Positions 46,761 to 64,000 of a stretch of 64,000 nt of DNA are shown here, piece by piece. This DNA is from Prinia subflava (lineage: Eukaryota; Chordata; Aves; Passeriformes; Cisticolidae), in the NCBI RefSeq assembly GCF_021018805.1, contig NC_086259.1, forward strand, positions 15,095,001-15,159,000, given 5' to 3'. Each line of letters starts with the position of its first letter. Position 1 is the stretch's first letter. The notes beneath the pieces were generated by a model, which saw only the letters and a list, made by a program, of their open reading frames with translations, was not told where the DNA came from and did no database searches. The position numbers and the translations under genes were made by a program.

Positions 46761-49700
46761 CTGGGCTGTAGGCAGGGACGCCTCTAACACATCTCAGTTC
46801 TCCCGCTGCAATTCACGACCCTCATTCCAAAGCGGACGCCGGGGTTTGCTTTTCCCAAGGATGCTTTTTGCCCGTGGAGTGTTCTTCAGCCTGGGCTCTG
46901 CTCGTTCCCCCGATGGGCTCTCTGTGCTGGTGTTACAAGACTGGAGCACTCGAATGGTGTTTGCTCCACTTCGTTGCTCCCTTTAGCTCCACTCATTCCT
47001 GGGTGCCCTAGGAACCTCCTGTGTCTTCTTGCTGCTCTGATCCAGGCAGGGATAACAGACAGAACCCTGGCAATACTGGGGGTTTGATGTACGGCTTTAT
47101 GGGTGTGAGAATGTCTTTGAGTAGAGACAAGGCCTTGGCACAGCTGAAGAGGTTTAACGGGAACAGCTTGGGCTAGAAATTACATTTCTAAACTGACGTA
47201 CATTTCTTCCAGCTGTAATAACACCTGTTTACATCATCTATTTTCAATGTACAGACACTAAACAGCATAAAAATTACTATTCCACCAAGCACTAGCTTTA
47301 TGGTTCCTCAGGTTAACCCCAGGCCTCTGTTGCTAATGCCCCATCCAAATCCTAACAATGCTGTCTGCTAGGTGTGCTTGTCTCTCCCATCAGCTACAAA
47401 TGCTCCCTCACAGCACCTGAGTTAGCAGCACTTTCTATTTCCTTCACAACTCCTTGCACAAACAAGTAGAGCACACAAAAAGAAAGGCATTAGTTAGAAA
47501 TGATCAGCTATATTTAGTCAGTGGGTTAGAGTACACTTTATATGGCATGATGAAATAACTTGTTCCCTTAATCAGATGGTAGGAGACAACTGGGACAAAT
47601 ATTCAGCTGCCATTCCTGAACAGCCGGCTCATTCACACGCTCTCCACTTACCACTTTAATGTCATGTTTTGCTGCACACAGAAATAGGTTGTGGTTTCAA
47701 ATTGTCCCTATTTCTCAATTAATTTTTAACAAAATGTAGTACCTGTTGCTCCTCCTCCTTCCCTGGGCATGTGTGGGCTAAAGGAGAGGGCAGAGACAGC
47801 CCTGTAAATCATTAACCCACATTAATAATTGAGGCCAGCATTTGGGAAGAGGTGTGTGAGAGATATATTTCAGAGACTCAGAGACTGATGCTACCTGGAA
47901 GATCGATAGGAAGATGTTGGCATGTTATCTCCCCCCTGCTTCCATTTCCCAGGGTGTACAGGGATTGAATTTGGTGGAGCAGATGGAGGAAAAGGCCCAT
48001 CCTAAGAAAATAATCTGGCCCAAGAAGTGAGCAGAGAGTGCCTGCTCCAGAAATAACTGCCCACTAAAGCATTTCCTTCCCTTCAGAATTCCCAGCAATC
48101 CGATGCCTTCAGAGGAATGAGATTTTCAGGAAGCTTCTGAAATGTTGCTCCTCTGAAGTGTCACATTGCTGGGTGCAGTTGGGAGACCAAAATGTAGCAG
48201 GTCTCTCCAGTATCATCAGGTCTGTGCTTGCCTTGGATCACATGGCCCAGGTTTATGGCCTGGGAAATCCTAACCCAGGCCATTGCCCTCTTGACTGAGG
48301 CTGGAGAGCAGATGTCCAGGGCTGGGCCAGCTCCAAGGACAGCACCTGGACCAATAAAACCAGCACCAGATTCAGTCAGTTCCTTTGTGAGCAAAAAGCC
48401 TTCACTACATGGCAAAACCAAGAACAAAGTCATGACTCCTGCAAGGAGTGTGAGATCCTGGGATTTGTCCAGATGACTCCAGCTGACTCTTCCAGCCTGG
48501 ATTTTCCCATAGGAGCAGCACCGGATGAAGGGCAGCTGTAATGGGAAAACCAAAAGACAATTGGGCAGGAGATCCATAACCACCACATGCAAGGGGAGGC
48601 AAGGCCCAAAAGTGGCTTTGGGTGCTGAGGCAACCTGAAGGCTTTGGACCTCACACTGGCTGAACTCTGAGCAGTGCAGAAGGAGGAAGAGAAGGAAGCT
48701 GGGCTGATGCTGAGCAAGGGATCAGAAGAGAACAAGGCTGTAAACATCAGTGGGTGCAGAAGGAGGCAGTGCCAGTGTGTACTGGAGCAAGTTGGCTGAG
48801 AAAATCAAGGAAGGAGGACACACTGCCTCTGAGGGACACCTGTGCAATGGATGGAGCAAGGGACCAGAATGAGCAAAACCTTTCTGACTCCAGATGAAGT
48901 GAAGACAAAGAAGGATAAGCAGAGAAGAGTTTATTTATGACAAACAACAGTTAAAATGGTCACTGAGAGCATTCTCTGGAGACAAGCTGTGGACTTGGAG
49001 AGGATATGGCAGCAGGTGGCAATGGGGAACGTGATTCAACAGCATCAGATGTGCTTGGATGTGCCACTGTGCTGCAGGGAGCTCAGCTCAGCATATGCTC
49101 ACAGTGCTGCTTCTGCCCAGTGTGGGCCTCAGGTGGGCTCTGCCATGGGCTCTCACCTGCTCTCACCGCCAGCCAGAGCTACACCCACCACAAACAGTCT
49201 AGATAAATGTGGATGCCAGAGATCAGCACAGTCCTGGGTACAACAGAGCTCCCATTGAACTGTTCCTTGGCAATGGACCCTGCCTTACAGCACCAGTAGG
49301 TTAAACTTACCTGATGCCCATGTCCACATCTGGGCCCACAGCAAATCTCCACGTGTGACATGCCAGGACAGTGTGTTCCCACACCTGTACCATTACAGGC
49401 CTTGTGCAAGGACTCAGTCCTGCAGTTCCACTTTGGCCAGTGCCCAGGGCTGGGTGAGAGCAGTGCTGAGTGGTTCTGTGCTGGCAGGAGCCCACGGCTG
49501 AGCTCCCCTCCCTGGGAACCAGCAACAGGTCCCTCTTTCCCAGGCAAGAGCCTTGTCTCAGAGGTACCCTTTCCCCTGGGCAGCTTCAGAACAGGGGAAA
49601 ACTGTATAGGGAAAAACATATGGGCAATGAAGGAATGGGACAACACAAGAGAAATGACCGTGTATGTACAGAGTCCTGCTGAGGGCTTTTAGACAGAATG

Positions 49701-50230
49701 AAGTGGTTCATTAATACCTAAGACCAGAGCCCAGCTTGGCCAACAACCATGATTACAGCCAGACTCTCCTGAGCACTGCCAGTGAAGGACCACATCTGAG
49801 AGGAGCTCCTGCAGTGCAGAGGCCCTTGGGCAGGACCTCCAGGCTCACAGCTTTGCAGTCCTGGTGCCGGGGAGGAGGAGGAGAGCCTGAGCCCAAGAAA
49901 GAGGAAGAGATGGGAGCTCCAGTGGTTCAGAGACAGAGCCATGCCCAAGCCCTCCCAAGGCTGGAAAAAGCAGCATTAGCACTCAGGCCACCACCCAGAG
50001 AGGCACCTTCAGAAGAGTGTGGGGGCCTAAGGAGGGAGAGGAGAAATACCTCCAAAGGTGGAAAGTGGCTCCTTTGCCTCTGTCCACACTGATTTTTTTT
50101 GTAAAATTTTCTCTTGCTCTCCTCACTCAGCCTGCTGTCCTAGCCAGGGCACAGGGAACAGCTCACTCAGACAGCACTCTTCAGCTCCCTCCCCACTGAA
50201 TACTCCTCCTTGCATGCTTCTTTTAAAACT

Positions 50231-50236
50231 TTTATT
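50231..50236 (-). other. AATAAA on minus downstream of CpG patch
   Basis: Minus-strand AATAAA at the border of an AT-rich stretch, 220 nt after the stop of the 67-codon minus open frame (50655-50452). Position and strand would suit the end of a short transcript from the CpG-rich patch. Confidence 0.25.
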
Positions 50237-50489
50237 CAACAATATAGAATTCTTTTAATTATAGTATAGAACTGTCCATCACGCTACTACGTCCCCTGCA
50301 ACCCCCATGTCCTGGTAGAGACAGGCACAAGCTGGCTAACCATGGTCCATCAGAGGCTGGGGGGGAACAGCTGGAACAGAGGAAGGAACGACTAACCAAC
50401 AACTGCTTTGCACACCCTTCACATTTCCACGCTTTCTGGGTCTGGAAGAGCTCAACAAGGAAACAGAGGCAGAAGAACCTTTAACACTC

Positions 50490-50760
50490 GGAGGGGAGGG
50501 CCGCGGTCATAGCGAGGCGAGTGCCGTCCAGCCAGGCGTGTGCCCGCTCTGAGCCCTGCCCGCGCCGCGCAGTCCGCCCGCCGTCGCTCTACCGCGCCGA
50601 TGGGACGTTTGATTTGGTTCTCATTCTGCTTATGGAAAATTGGGAGCAACAGCATCGGACCTGAGGAGAGACGGGAGGAGGGAAGTGAGCGTCGCGGGGC
50701 ACTGCCGGCTCAACGCGGAGCTCCTCCAGCGCCGTGAGGAGGCGATGGCTGGGCACGCTG
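50490..50760. promoter_or_regulatory. Isolated CpG-rich patch, possible promoter
   Basis: CpG-dense stretch (for example 'gccgcggtcatagcgaggcg', 'cccgcgccgcgcagtccgcc') in otherwise CpG-poor intergenic DNA. On the minus strand a good acceptor-like CCCGTCTCTCCTCAG precedes a 67-codon open frame (MLLLPIFHKQNENQIKRPIG..., 50655-50452). No homologue recognised; could be the promoter of a non-coding RNA. Confidence 0.35.
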
Positions 50761-52475
50761 CCCCGTATGTGCAACCCCACCCCAGCCAGGCCCAGGCTCA
50801 CCCTCCATGGCCCTCTGGATGTGGGGACAGCAGGGGAACCTCAGCTTGCTTTGGAAGGGGCAAGAAAGGAAGGCAGGCCTGAGCAATGCAAGAGAGAGAT
50901 GCAGTCCAGCAAAGCAGAACTGTCACAAACAGCCAGACACAAGCTTGGACTCTTTTTTTCCATGACCTACTGTTTTGAGTTTCCCTCCACTACCACAAAC
51001 ACCTCCCCTAATTCCACTGGAAGCTCCCATCATGCCCAGCACACTTGTAACAGACAAGCTGGCAAAGCTGCTTACTGCATCCGTTTCCTACTGCATCCCT
51101 CAGTGGCTGCTGGGGCTCAGTTTTGAGCTTTTCTTCTTACAAGCACTCAGCCAAATTCATGCTCTACCTCTGCTAGAAAGCTGGAGCCAGGCCAGCTTAA
51201 AGGGCAGGAACATGCACTAGGACTCTAATTAAACTTCCTCCAGGAGAAAGCAGATGAAGATGCATGTTCCCCAGCCCTCTTAACTTCCTAGGGACAAAGC
51301 ACTCTTCCCCAGCTCCTGGCTATCCCTACAGCCAGGAGAATGCTTTGCTAAGGTCAGGAGAGAAGGATTTCCCGCTCAGAGTGCTGGAAGAGCCACTGGC
51401 TGCAGAGATGAACTGGCACAAGCTGCAGTCAAATGACTCCATTGCCCTGGGATCAGGAGACTCCACACCCTGCTCACTCCTAGACTACTCTTCCTCAGCT
51501 GCTGTTTCCCTCCAAGACAAATCTGTCACTGCTCATCCTACCCTAGAGCTGGGGTAGGGATGTGGGGAGATAAGGGGCAGGTTGTTCCAGCCTCTCTGCT
51601 TACCGCAACCAGGGAAAGCCATTTCAATGTCTGGAAGAGCAACTCTCTTCCTCTGCTTGATGGTACCAGGAAAGAATTCCTGACTCAGGTTTACAGAACA
51701 GATACTTCCCCAAGCACCACCTTGAAATTTTCACCATCAGGTTCAGACACTGTCAAGCATTTATATGCAGAACACTCATACACCGTGGTCAATAGTGTCC
51801 GCCTATCAAAGTTCCCCCACTCAATCCATTTTTCTTCTCCCCACCTCTTCTGCCTTGCCCCTCCAGAAGCCGGGAATGCCAACACACAAGAGCTGGAAAA
51901 TAGACAAGCTTCTCCCATAGCAACCTGGACAGGCCATGAGAAACATGCACTTCTCAATGGAGCAATTCAGTAGATATTTAAAATCAGTTCAAAACTCGAT
52001 ATTAAAACCCCAAACCAATCCTGCTGGTACTGGCACAGAGTAGGAGCACAAGAGACTCCCCTGCCCCTCAGGCCAGGCAGCCAGGACAGTCCCCATGTGC
52101 AAGGAGACAGCTACTCCCTACTCAGCACATCTTTAGACAAAGCCATCCCCCCAGGCTGAAAGCAGATGAGCATGGGGGTACACAGGTGGAGAGCCCAAAT
52201 TTCCAGCAGTCTGTCCCTCGGGCAGTGCCTGTGTGAGGCCAGTGGAGCACGAGAGCTGCGCCCCACGCTGTGCCCAAACCCTCGCACCTCCTCTGTGGCC
52301 CTGTGCCAGCGGAGACAGCAGGAAGAACTGCTACCAAAGACTGAGTGAGAGATCCCAAAAAACCACGGACAAGAGGGGCTGAAAGAGCCGACCTGCCCTC
52401 CTGGAGGAGACAAGGCCTCCAGGCCTTCTGGCTATCCCATAGATTTGAGACGGCAGACGTTCAGACGTATAGATA

Positions 52476-52539
52476 TTTATTGGTTTCAGTGAATTATACA
52501 AATGGATTGACCTGCTGTCGATGCCAATAGAACTTTATT
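52476..52539 (-). other. CSNK2A2: CSNK2A2 poly(A) signals (two AATAAA)
   Basis: Minus-strand AATAAA at 52539-52534 and 52481-52476, about 1.4 kb after the CSNK2A2 stop, in AT-rich sequence. They define a plausible 3' UTR of 53899 to about 52460. Confidence 0.5.
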
Positions 52540-53801
52540 GGAATATGGAATGTAAACAGATGTTTCAAATAGAAACATTGCAACCTTATAAAAAATTAAC
52601 TATTTCAACAATGCCGCAGAAGGAAATTCTGTGTTTAGGTGCTGGTGGGAAAACACTATCTCCAGCGTCTAGGTTTGAGTGTCACCAGAACCACTTGATG
52701 AAGTTACACACAGAAAAAGTAGAGGAGGCAACTGTGAATTGTGGGGCTATAAAGCCATCGAGGGATCTGATGAAAGAACCCATAAGACGAACCCCCCACC
52801 CCCCAACAGGATCGGCACCCCAGAATTCAACAAATGGCTGCCTTTGTTAAAACACTGTGTGGGATCCCAAGGCCTGGATCAGTAGCTGCACAGCCCCTGC
52901 CCTGACGCCGCTGTTTGTCGATCCTCCCCCCTCCCTGTGCTCTCCTCCCCGGCCTCCTCTCCACTCCTCCATCCTGCGGTGCTGGATTGAACCGCTCCAG
53001 AGCTGTGCTCTGGCACAAGTCTGCGTCTGGCACGAATTCTCATGGGAGCCACGTCATGAGGTACGTGGTTGCACACCTATCACAAGAAATCTTGCAACAC
53101 TGACTTTCCTGAGCTCGGTGGGAAAGTCTGGATAGTCCCTCCCCTCTCCTGCCACAAGAGCAGCCCTCACATTCACAAGTTTCCAAAGCAGGTCTATTGA
53201 GTTTCTTCTCAGAGCGAGCCTTTGTCAAACACACTGGAGGGGGGATCTCCTCTCCCCAGCAACTCGGATCAGTGCCTTCGTTTTAATGCTCCAAACCAAT
53301 CCCGAGATGCTGCTGGGTTTCTGGGTTGTTTTTTGTCGAACTCCCCCTCCCTCCCCCCCAACCACCCCGGCATTCACAATTGAAACTGGAATTCAAGGGC
53401 CAAATTCAAGCCCAGAGTGAGCAGTAAAGACTTGGACCTCAAAACAGAGTTGCACCTGCTGACCCCCAGCCTGAATTTGGTTCATTCAGAGTCTACAAGT
53501 CAGAAAGGCAAGTTCAGAAAGAGGCATGCTAAGGGCTGATGGTGGAACGACCAATTTGTCCCCACCAGCGTGGTGGGGAAGGCTGGACTGAGAAGGAAGA
53601 GAAGGATCCAGAGATGTGAACCAGAATCAGTTGTGTGGAGCCCTGGGGATATCACTACATATTTAGCTCTTGCAAGACCATTTGCCCAGGGCTTTGGTAC
53701 CACAGGGTTAGAGTTACATTAACCACAACCACCAGAGAGGAACTGAGGTTTAAGACCCCCCCCCAAGGTTAGATTTCTGCCGAGTATAAAGGGGAGGGGA
53801 A

Positions 53802-53814
53802 GGGGGGGGGGGGG
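53802..53814. repeat. Run of 13 G (C13 in the CSNK2A2 transcript)
   Basis: Homopolymer run ~90 nt downstream of the CSNK2A2 stop, with a second run of nine C at 53756-53764, inside the presumed 3' UTR. Confidence 0.9.
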
Positions 53815-53899
53815 TCCTTGGTTCTTTTCCCTTCACTGTGTGACCGAAGGTTTTGCTTTTATTTGTAAACATCTTGAATTACCCGTCGTTTTCCAGTCC

Positions 53900-58742
<4,843 letters not shown>

Positions 58743-61700
58743 CTGAAACAGATTTGGGGAGGGAGGGAAAAAAAACAGAGAAAAAGATAAATATTCCAGA
58801 TTTGGATTTGTTTGATTTTGTGCACCCCACCTGCCTCCAATCATTAACCCCATTCCAGATTCCCTACAAATGCTACCATTTCTGAGGGCTTTCCTGGTCT
58901 CAGATCTGCCAGGAAATTATAAAGGATTCAAGAGCTCCTATGAAATGCTACTGACATCATTCAGACTTGTCACAACTTTCCAGCAGGAGATGGGCCAGCT
59001 GTCTGTCCAAGGGGGACAGAGCAAAAGCTCTGGAAGAGGCACAGACAATCGTGACTTTCTTTCTGTTTTTAAGTCACTGTGGTGACTTTGTATGTCAGCA
59101 CTGACAGCAGCATTCAGAGCAGGCAGGCTGGGAACACACGGGAAGGTGTCCAAGTGTTCAGGGTGCAACAGGCAGAGGAAAACATCAATCTAAAGGAACA
59201 TGGGGTCGGGAAGCACAAAGAGGAGAGCCAGCCTTAGAGCCACAGAGGCTCTCCTCTATCCCAGGGAAAGCAACTGAAGAGCACAGGAATGCTTGTGGGA
59301 CCAAGGAGAGCACAACTCAAGTTGTGGGGAAGTGTTCACTGCCGCCACTCTCCTCTCCTGTGTCCTTCTGCAGCTGCTCATGTGGAAGTGACAGAGCTCC
59401 AGGGGGCACTTTAACCTGCCCTGTGCCAGCAGCACCATCACAGGAAAACTCATCATCCTGCTGCTCCCACAACAGCCAGCCCCAAATTTGCTTTCTGTTC
59501 TGTATCTGTCACAGGCTGTGGAGTCAGGCCAACCTTGTTGAGCTATTCTTTCTTACAGGGAAAGCAAGGCAAAATGCCAGGACAGGGCAGGGAAGAACAC
59601 TCACAGGGCACCAATGGGACCAGACCTCTCTGCCCTTTCTTACAAGCAAGGATCATCTCATAGCTCAGACAAATCACCAATTGCATCAGCACTGGAGCCC
59701 GCTGTCCATCACAGGCACCGCTTGGCAGCTTCAGGAGAAATCCCAGAGCAAGGGATTCAAATTCACATTCCAAAAAGCAGCTCTGGCCCTGGATCCCCTC
59801 CAGGCCCACGCTGAGATCCTCAGGTTCCTGCCTTACTGAGGGCCATCTCCAAACAGCCCTCGCCCAGCTCCAAAATCAGAAATCATTTGACAACATACAA
59901 GTGTCACTTACACACACAGAGCTTTAACAGCCTCCAGGACACAACTGCATTGTATTCTCGTGAGCTGGGATGATCCTAACGCTTTGGAGCAACCCAGTGA
60001 AGCAGACAAGTGAGCAGGGAGCAAAAAAGATATAGCCACAAGCTACAGAGCCATAGCAGGGATGGATTTCCTGACTTGTGCACAACTGATGCAGGACGCA
60101 GGGCCAGCAGAGGACAGCTGAGTCCTTCCAGAAGTCTGTTTAAACAGCTTCCTAGGTTACAAACACCATGAGAAATGTGTAAAACATGTCTTCCTGGCAT
60201 TCACTGCCCTGTTTAACTTCACCTGGCAACATCAATACACCTGGGGAAGGGGGAGGGCAGGAAAGGCAGTGGCATTATAAGACTAGATCTCATTTTTCCT
60301 ATTCCCTGGCTCTCTGCCTCTTGCTGCCTGGAAGTGGGAAAGGGATGGAAGAGAGGTCACCGGTGTCTTTCTTCTCAGACCTGCAATGCTGTTGCTTCTC
60401 TGGCTCATGGCCTTCAGCACTGGGCCATGATAAGCCCAAACATTATTGGGCAAACAGCATTCACCAGATTTCCCTAGAAGAGCTGCCTGTGAAACCCAGC
60501 CCCTCTGAACTCTGTCAGTGCCCAGGCCAGCAGTGTGGCTAGCAGGGCCCAGCTCTGCTCACCACAGGGAACAGCCCCTGCAGGAGCCTGCTCAGCCCTG
60601 CAGGCAGCCAGTGAATGCAGACAGCTTTGAAGGAAGAGCCAAGGTTCCACTGCAAGTGGGTCCTGCACAGCAGCTGCCTCCAGCAGGCTTTGACAGTGGG
60701 CTCAAAATCCCCTTTGCCCAGCCCAGCAGGGCAGGACAGACAGCTCTTCTGCAGACATGCCCCATGCTCTGCTCTTACAGCTGTCTCTGTGGAGAAGGAT
60801 TATCAGAAACATCACTGTGGGGATCACTCAGACCCAGCTCAAACATTTGCTCAGCACTCAGAATCCCACGAGGCCTCAGAGACCTGGTCTCCTTTCTCCA
60901 TAGAGAACAGCAGGAAAGGCCAAACCCACCCACAGGCAACCACTACCCCTCTGCAGCTTTTGGTGATATTTTGGCACACATCACATAACCAATCATAAAC
61001 AAATGCTGTTAGTGCCTGAGGAGGCAGAGACACGCTTCGCCCACCATGGGGTGACAGGAGTTAAATGCTCACTGCTCTCCCTTGAGTGAGCAACACAGCT
61101 GGCTACGTGCAGGAAGCAGCATCTGCAGAGCAACAGGGTGGCTGCGAGGAGAGAAACTGCTCTGGGGTGCAGGGCAGCAGCAGCAACAGAAAAAAAAAAA
61201 AAAAGGAAAACAGTTCCCAAAGCATGAAGTCTTGGCAGCCACTCAAGGCAGGAGAATCTTTTATACTTCTGCAGGGCAACAAGCATTTTTTTAAACAAAC
61301 CCTGGATGTACAAGGATAAAACCCATGCACACATTTCCCTCACAGCAACTGGGCCTGAAAACTCACAAAAGTGCAGGTGAAGTGGAAGACTTGACTCAAA
61401 AGCCCACTGTACCCACAACTCCAGCAGGCAGAACATCTTGAAGCAACCCTCCATTGCTCACCCTTCTAGCCCATCTCATCTTCAGCTCCAAACCTGCTAG
61501 AGCAACCCAACCCAGAACTGCTCCTTGTGAGCTGTCTCTGTCCCCTTCTTTCCTAAGGGATTTGCCTCTTTGCAGCAGTGAAAGGCACAGTACCAGGTAC
61601 GCTTACAAAATACAGGACAGCTGACAGTGGCTGAAGTGCAGGCGTCTCATTTCTAGTTTGAAACCAATTAACAAAAGACATTTAATTTCGCTGATGGTTC

Positions 61701-64000
61701 CTCAGTTGTGTGTGGCTCTCCAGTGCAGCTTTCATTTAAGGCAAATTACTGTGGGGAGCTTGAATGCTCTCAGATGACAAGTAATGCAGCAGGTCTGAAG
61801 AGAAACACTAACCCTGTACATAAGCTGCTGTCCTCACACAGCAGAATACATCTCCAGTCTGGCTCCAGCTCATCCTCCCGCCAAGTACAGTGCTGTCACT
61901 TCCAGAAGGGACCCAGACAGGTAATTTAGAAAATGAAATCAGCTCTGGGGAGGTATCACCTAAGTCTCCTGTTTATACCATCATTTAAGAATAGTGAAAT
62001 AAAAGCTTGTGCTTCTGATCTGGGATCATTCACAGCCACAGGTTAGATCCCACAGAACTGCAGCTTCTGCCCAGGCACAGAGAGCTGAGAAAACCCAGCA
62101 GCCACTTCCATGGGTGCACTGACATGAACAGTGTTCTGCCATTTGAACAGGCAAAGGGGTCAAAGTATTAGCATCAAAGTAAAAAATAATAATGCTGGAG
62201 GAAAGGAACTTCCAGAAAGGAGACAACTGAGCAGACAATCCAAGCAACTACTTGGATGCAAGCAGTAGTTGCTTTGTGAACAAATACTGCCAACAGGACA
62301 GAGAAAAATGAAATCCTGTGAAGTGGTCAGCAACCACCTGCTGCCTGCAAAACGTGTCACCAGGAGCTAAGGCCTCACAGGAGGAAGGGCAGCCAGGACT
62401 GCCAACACTGTAGGCCAGGAGTCACAGCCCTCAGCCACAGAAGCTGCCCTGGGAACGCCTCACACACCCCGAACCACCGAGATGCTGGTTCTCATCAGTG
62501 CTGCTGAATCCAATGTCAACGCAGAGAGGGGCACACCAGCAGCAGCCACATCCAAACAAAGAGAAGAGAATCCTGACACCTGGATTAGCTCATGTGGCAC
62601 TTAACTCCAGCAGAACTTGGCTGCCCAGGGAAGTAAGGACAGTGGAGCAGAGGGGACAATGACTGGGTGCTCTCCAGCTGCTTCACGTGTAGAGGTACAG
62701 AGCAAGCTGAGATCTTCAACACAAGCGGTCTCACGTACTCTGTACTCTCTGCTTGGCACTTCAGAGCAAGCAAGAGACATCTTGGGAGTTTCTATAGAGA
62801 AGACACCCACAGGCACCCTCAGTAGAAGCAGCTCTATAATCTGCAATTAGTTGCAGCCCCAAGAACTTACTCAAACAGGCAGACAGCTCATGGGAGTGGA
62901 GCATCAAACAACCCACACACCCCATACACAGCTAGGGAAATTCAGGTTACAAATAAGCTCTGAACACAAGAAGCCACACTGCATGCCCTGGGGACACACT
63001 TGCATTCCCAAGACAAGTTATTCCTGCCTTGTACCAATCAGCATCAAAAGCATCAATACTTTCTGTCTTGGACTTGTACAGCAGTGAATTTGGACTTCCC
63101 CAAGGAGCCAGGCTTTCTCCCAAGAGCCTACAAAAGTCTGCTGCAAGCTCATGTAGTTGTTTCTAATGCAGCAGCCTGAGCTGAGCACTGTCACTCCTGC
63201 AGTGGCCAGTCCAATGCTCCCCCCACCAGCAGTGCCTAGCCTGGCTCTCCATGTGGCCAGGATGGCCAAAGGACCATGGACTCCAAGCCCAGCATTTTTC
63301 AAGTTGAGAGTCCCTGCTGGCCACCAGCCTCTAGGTACTGCTGAGCACGCTCCTTCATAGACACATCTCAGTTTCTGGGGGATAGCCTTGAGGATAACTT
63401 TCTCCAAAAAGGACACGACGGAGTGGTGTAATCACATTTTGACTTGGGACATACACAAAGCAATCCTCACCGATGTGTACCACTGCTTGAGCAATGTAGC
63501 TTATCTCAAGCCATATATTAAAAATAAAAATCAATAATATAATTTAAAAAGTCTCTAAACAGAAAGTTAAAAACTTCTAGAACCGGCTGTACAAGGAGGC
63601 TGTGGGTCACAGGAGAAGCACAGGGGCACATTCCCAACACAGGAGGCACTGGCACAGGCCAGCTGATGTCAACAAAGCCCAGGCAAACCAAACTTGCTTT
63701 AATTAACCCTGAAAGGTCACCACAGAGCACTCCTCTCATGGCTGTTTACTTGATGGCGGCAACACTCCTCTCCCCACCCAGAGCTGTCAGGGCAGCTGCT
63801 GCTGCAAGCTGCTGTTATTGTGGCTCCTGCAGTGTAGCTCTACACGAGATTAAACAGCACTCAGACCTCCACTGCAGCATGGCTGCACACGTCCCACCCA
63901 GCAGCATCCAGCTCAGCAGGCCCACCCCTTTATAACCAACACCAGCCAAAGATGCTTCTCTGGGTGTTTGGTACATCTGCTTCCTACAAAATCTGTATCT
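58743..64000 (-). other. CSNK2A2: CSNK2A2 intron reaching the right edge
   Basis: No exon of the CK2 alpha' N-lobe (for example NNTDFK or KPVKKKKIKR) was found on the minus strand, and no other gene on either strand. The sequence is unique-looking, with an A-rich run at 61190-61204 and AT-rich sequence near 63520-63560. Confidence 0.55.

Larger units (their letters stand above)
46761..52475. other. Intergenic interval CFAP20-CSNK2A2
   Basis: No conserved gene recognised. Contents: AT-rich sequence at 47200-47900, a CpG-rich patch at 50490-50760 (listed separately), and otherwise unremarkable DNA without recognisable repeats. Confidence 0.45.

Overview
This is a vertebrate nuclear genomic window, almost certainly avian. 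The evidence is spliced genes with GT-AG introns, compact introns, several CpG-island promoters, and scattered 3'-end fragments of CR1 LINEs, the dominant avian interspersed repeat. The gene order CNGB1 - ZNF319 - USB1 - MMP15 - CFAP20 - CSNK2A2, with orientations - - + + - -, matches the human 16q21 block. From general knowledge I expect it on the chicken chromosome 11 homologue. No mobile-element gene, CRISPR array, tRNA or rRNA was recognised.

Layout. (1) About 1.6-11.6 kb, minus strand: the 5' (GARP) half of CNGB1, the rod cyclic-nucleotide-gated channel beta subunit. It comprises a start exon, three exons each carrying a W..-(x)n-PQP motif, an acidic exon, and a single 990-nt exon encoding about 320 residues of almost pure Lys/Glu. 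The channel domain is not in the window and must lie off the left edge. (2) 11.6-19.2 kb: no gene recognised; probably CNGB1 5' flank plus ZNF319 3' UTR with two CR1 fragments. (3) 19.2-20.8 kb minus: ZNF319, whole coding region in one exon. (4) 22.6-23.9 kb: CpG island shared head-to-head by ZNF319 and USB1. (5) 23.4-26.9 kb plus: USB1, 7 exons, 262 aa. (6) 28.8-33.2 kb plus: MMP15, 10 exons, 641 aa, starting in its own CpG island. (7) 33.9-38.6 kb: intergenic with an 18-bp minisatellite. (8) 39.8-46.5 kb minus: CFAP20, 6 coding exons, 193 aa, the last exon coding only Gln-stop. (9) 46.8-52.4 kb: intergenic, with an unexplained CpG-rich patch near 50.6 kb. (10) 53.9-58.7 kb minus: CSNK2A2 residues 124-350 in seven exons; upstream exons lie beyond the right edge.

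The genes are neighbours by ancestral synteny and do not form a functional unit: photoreceptor channel, zinc-finger protein, U6 snRNA 3'-end processing, membrane-bound metalloprotease, ciliary microtubule protein and protein kinase CK2 catalytic subunit. The points most worth a second look are a regular three-exon module in CNGB1 (phases 0-1, 1-2, 2-0) repeated three times with a PQP motif closing each unit; the very large Lys/Glu exon that is also a ~1-kb homopurine tract; and a (TG)n microsatellite that serves as the pyrimidine tract of the CSNK2A2 exon encoding the catalytic HRD loop. Exon boundaries were derived by hand from splice consensus, reading-frame phase and remembered human protein sequences; no alignment was run.
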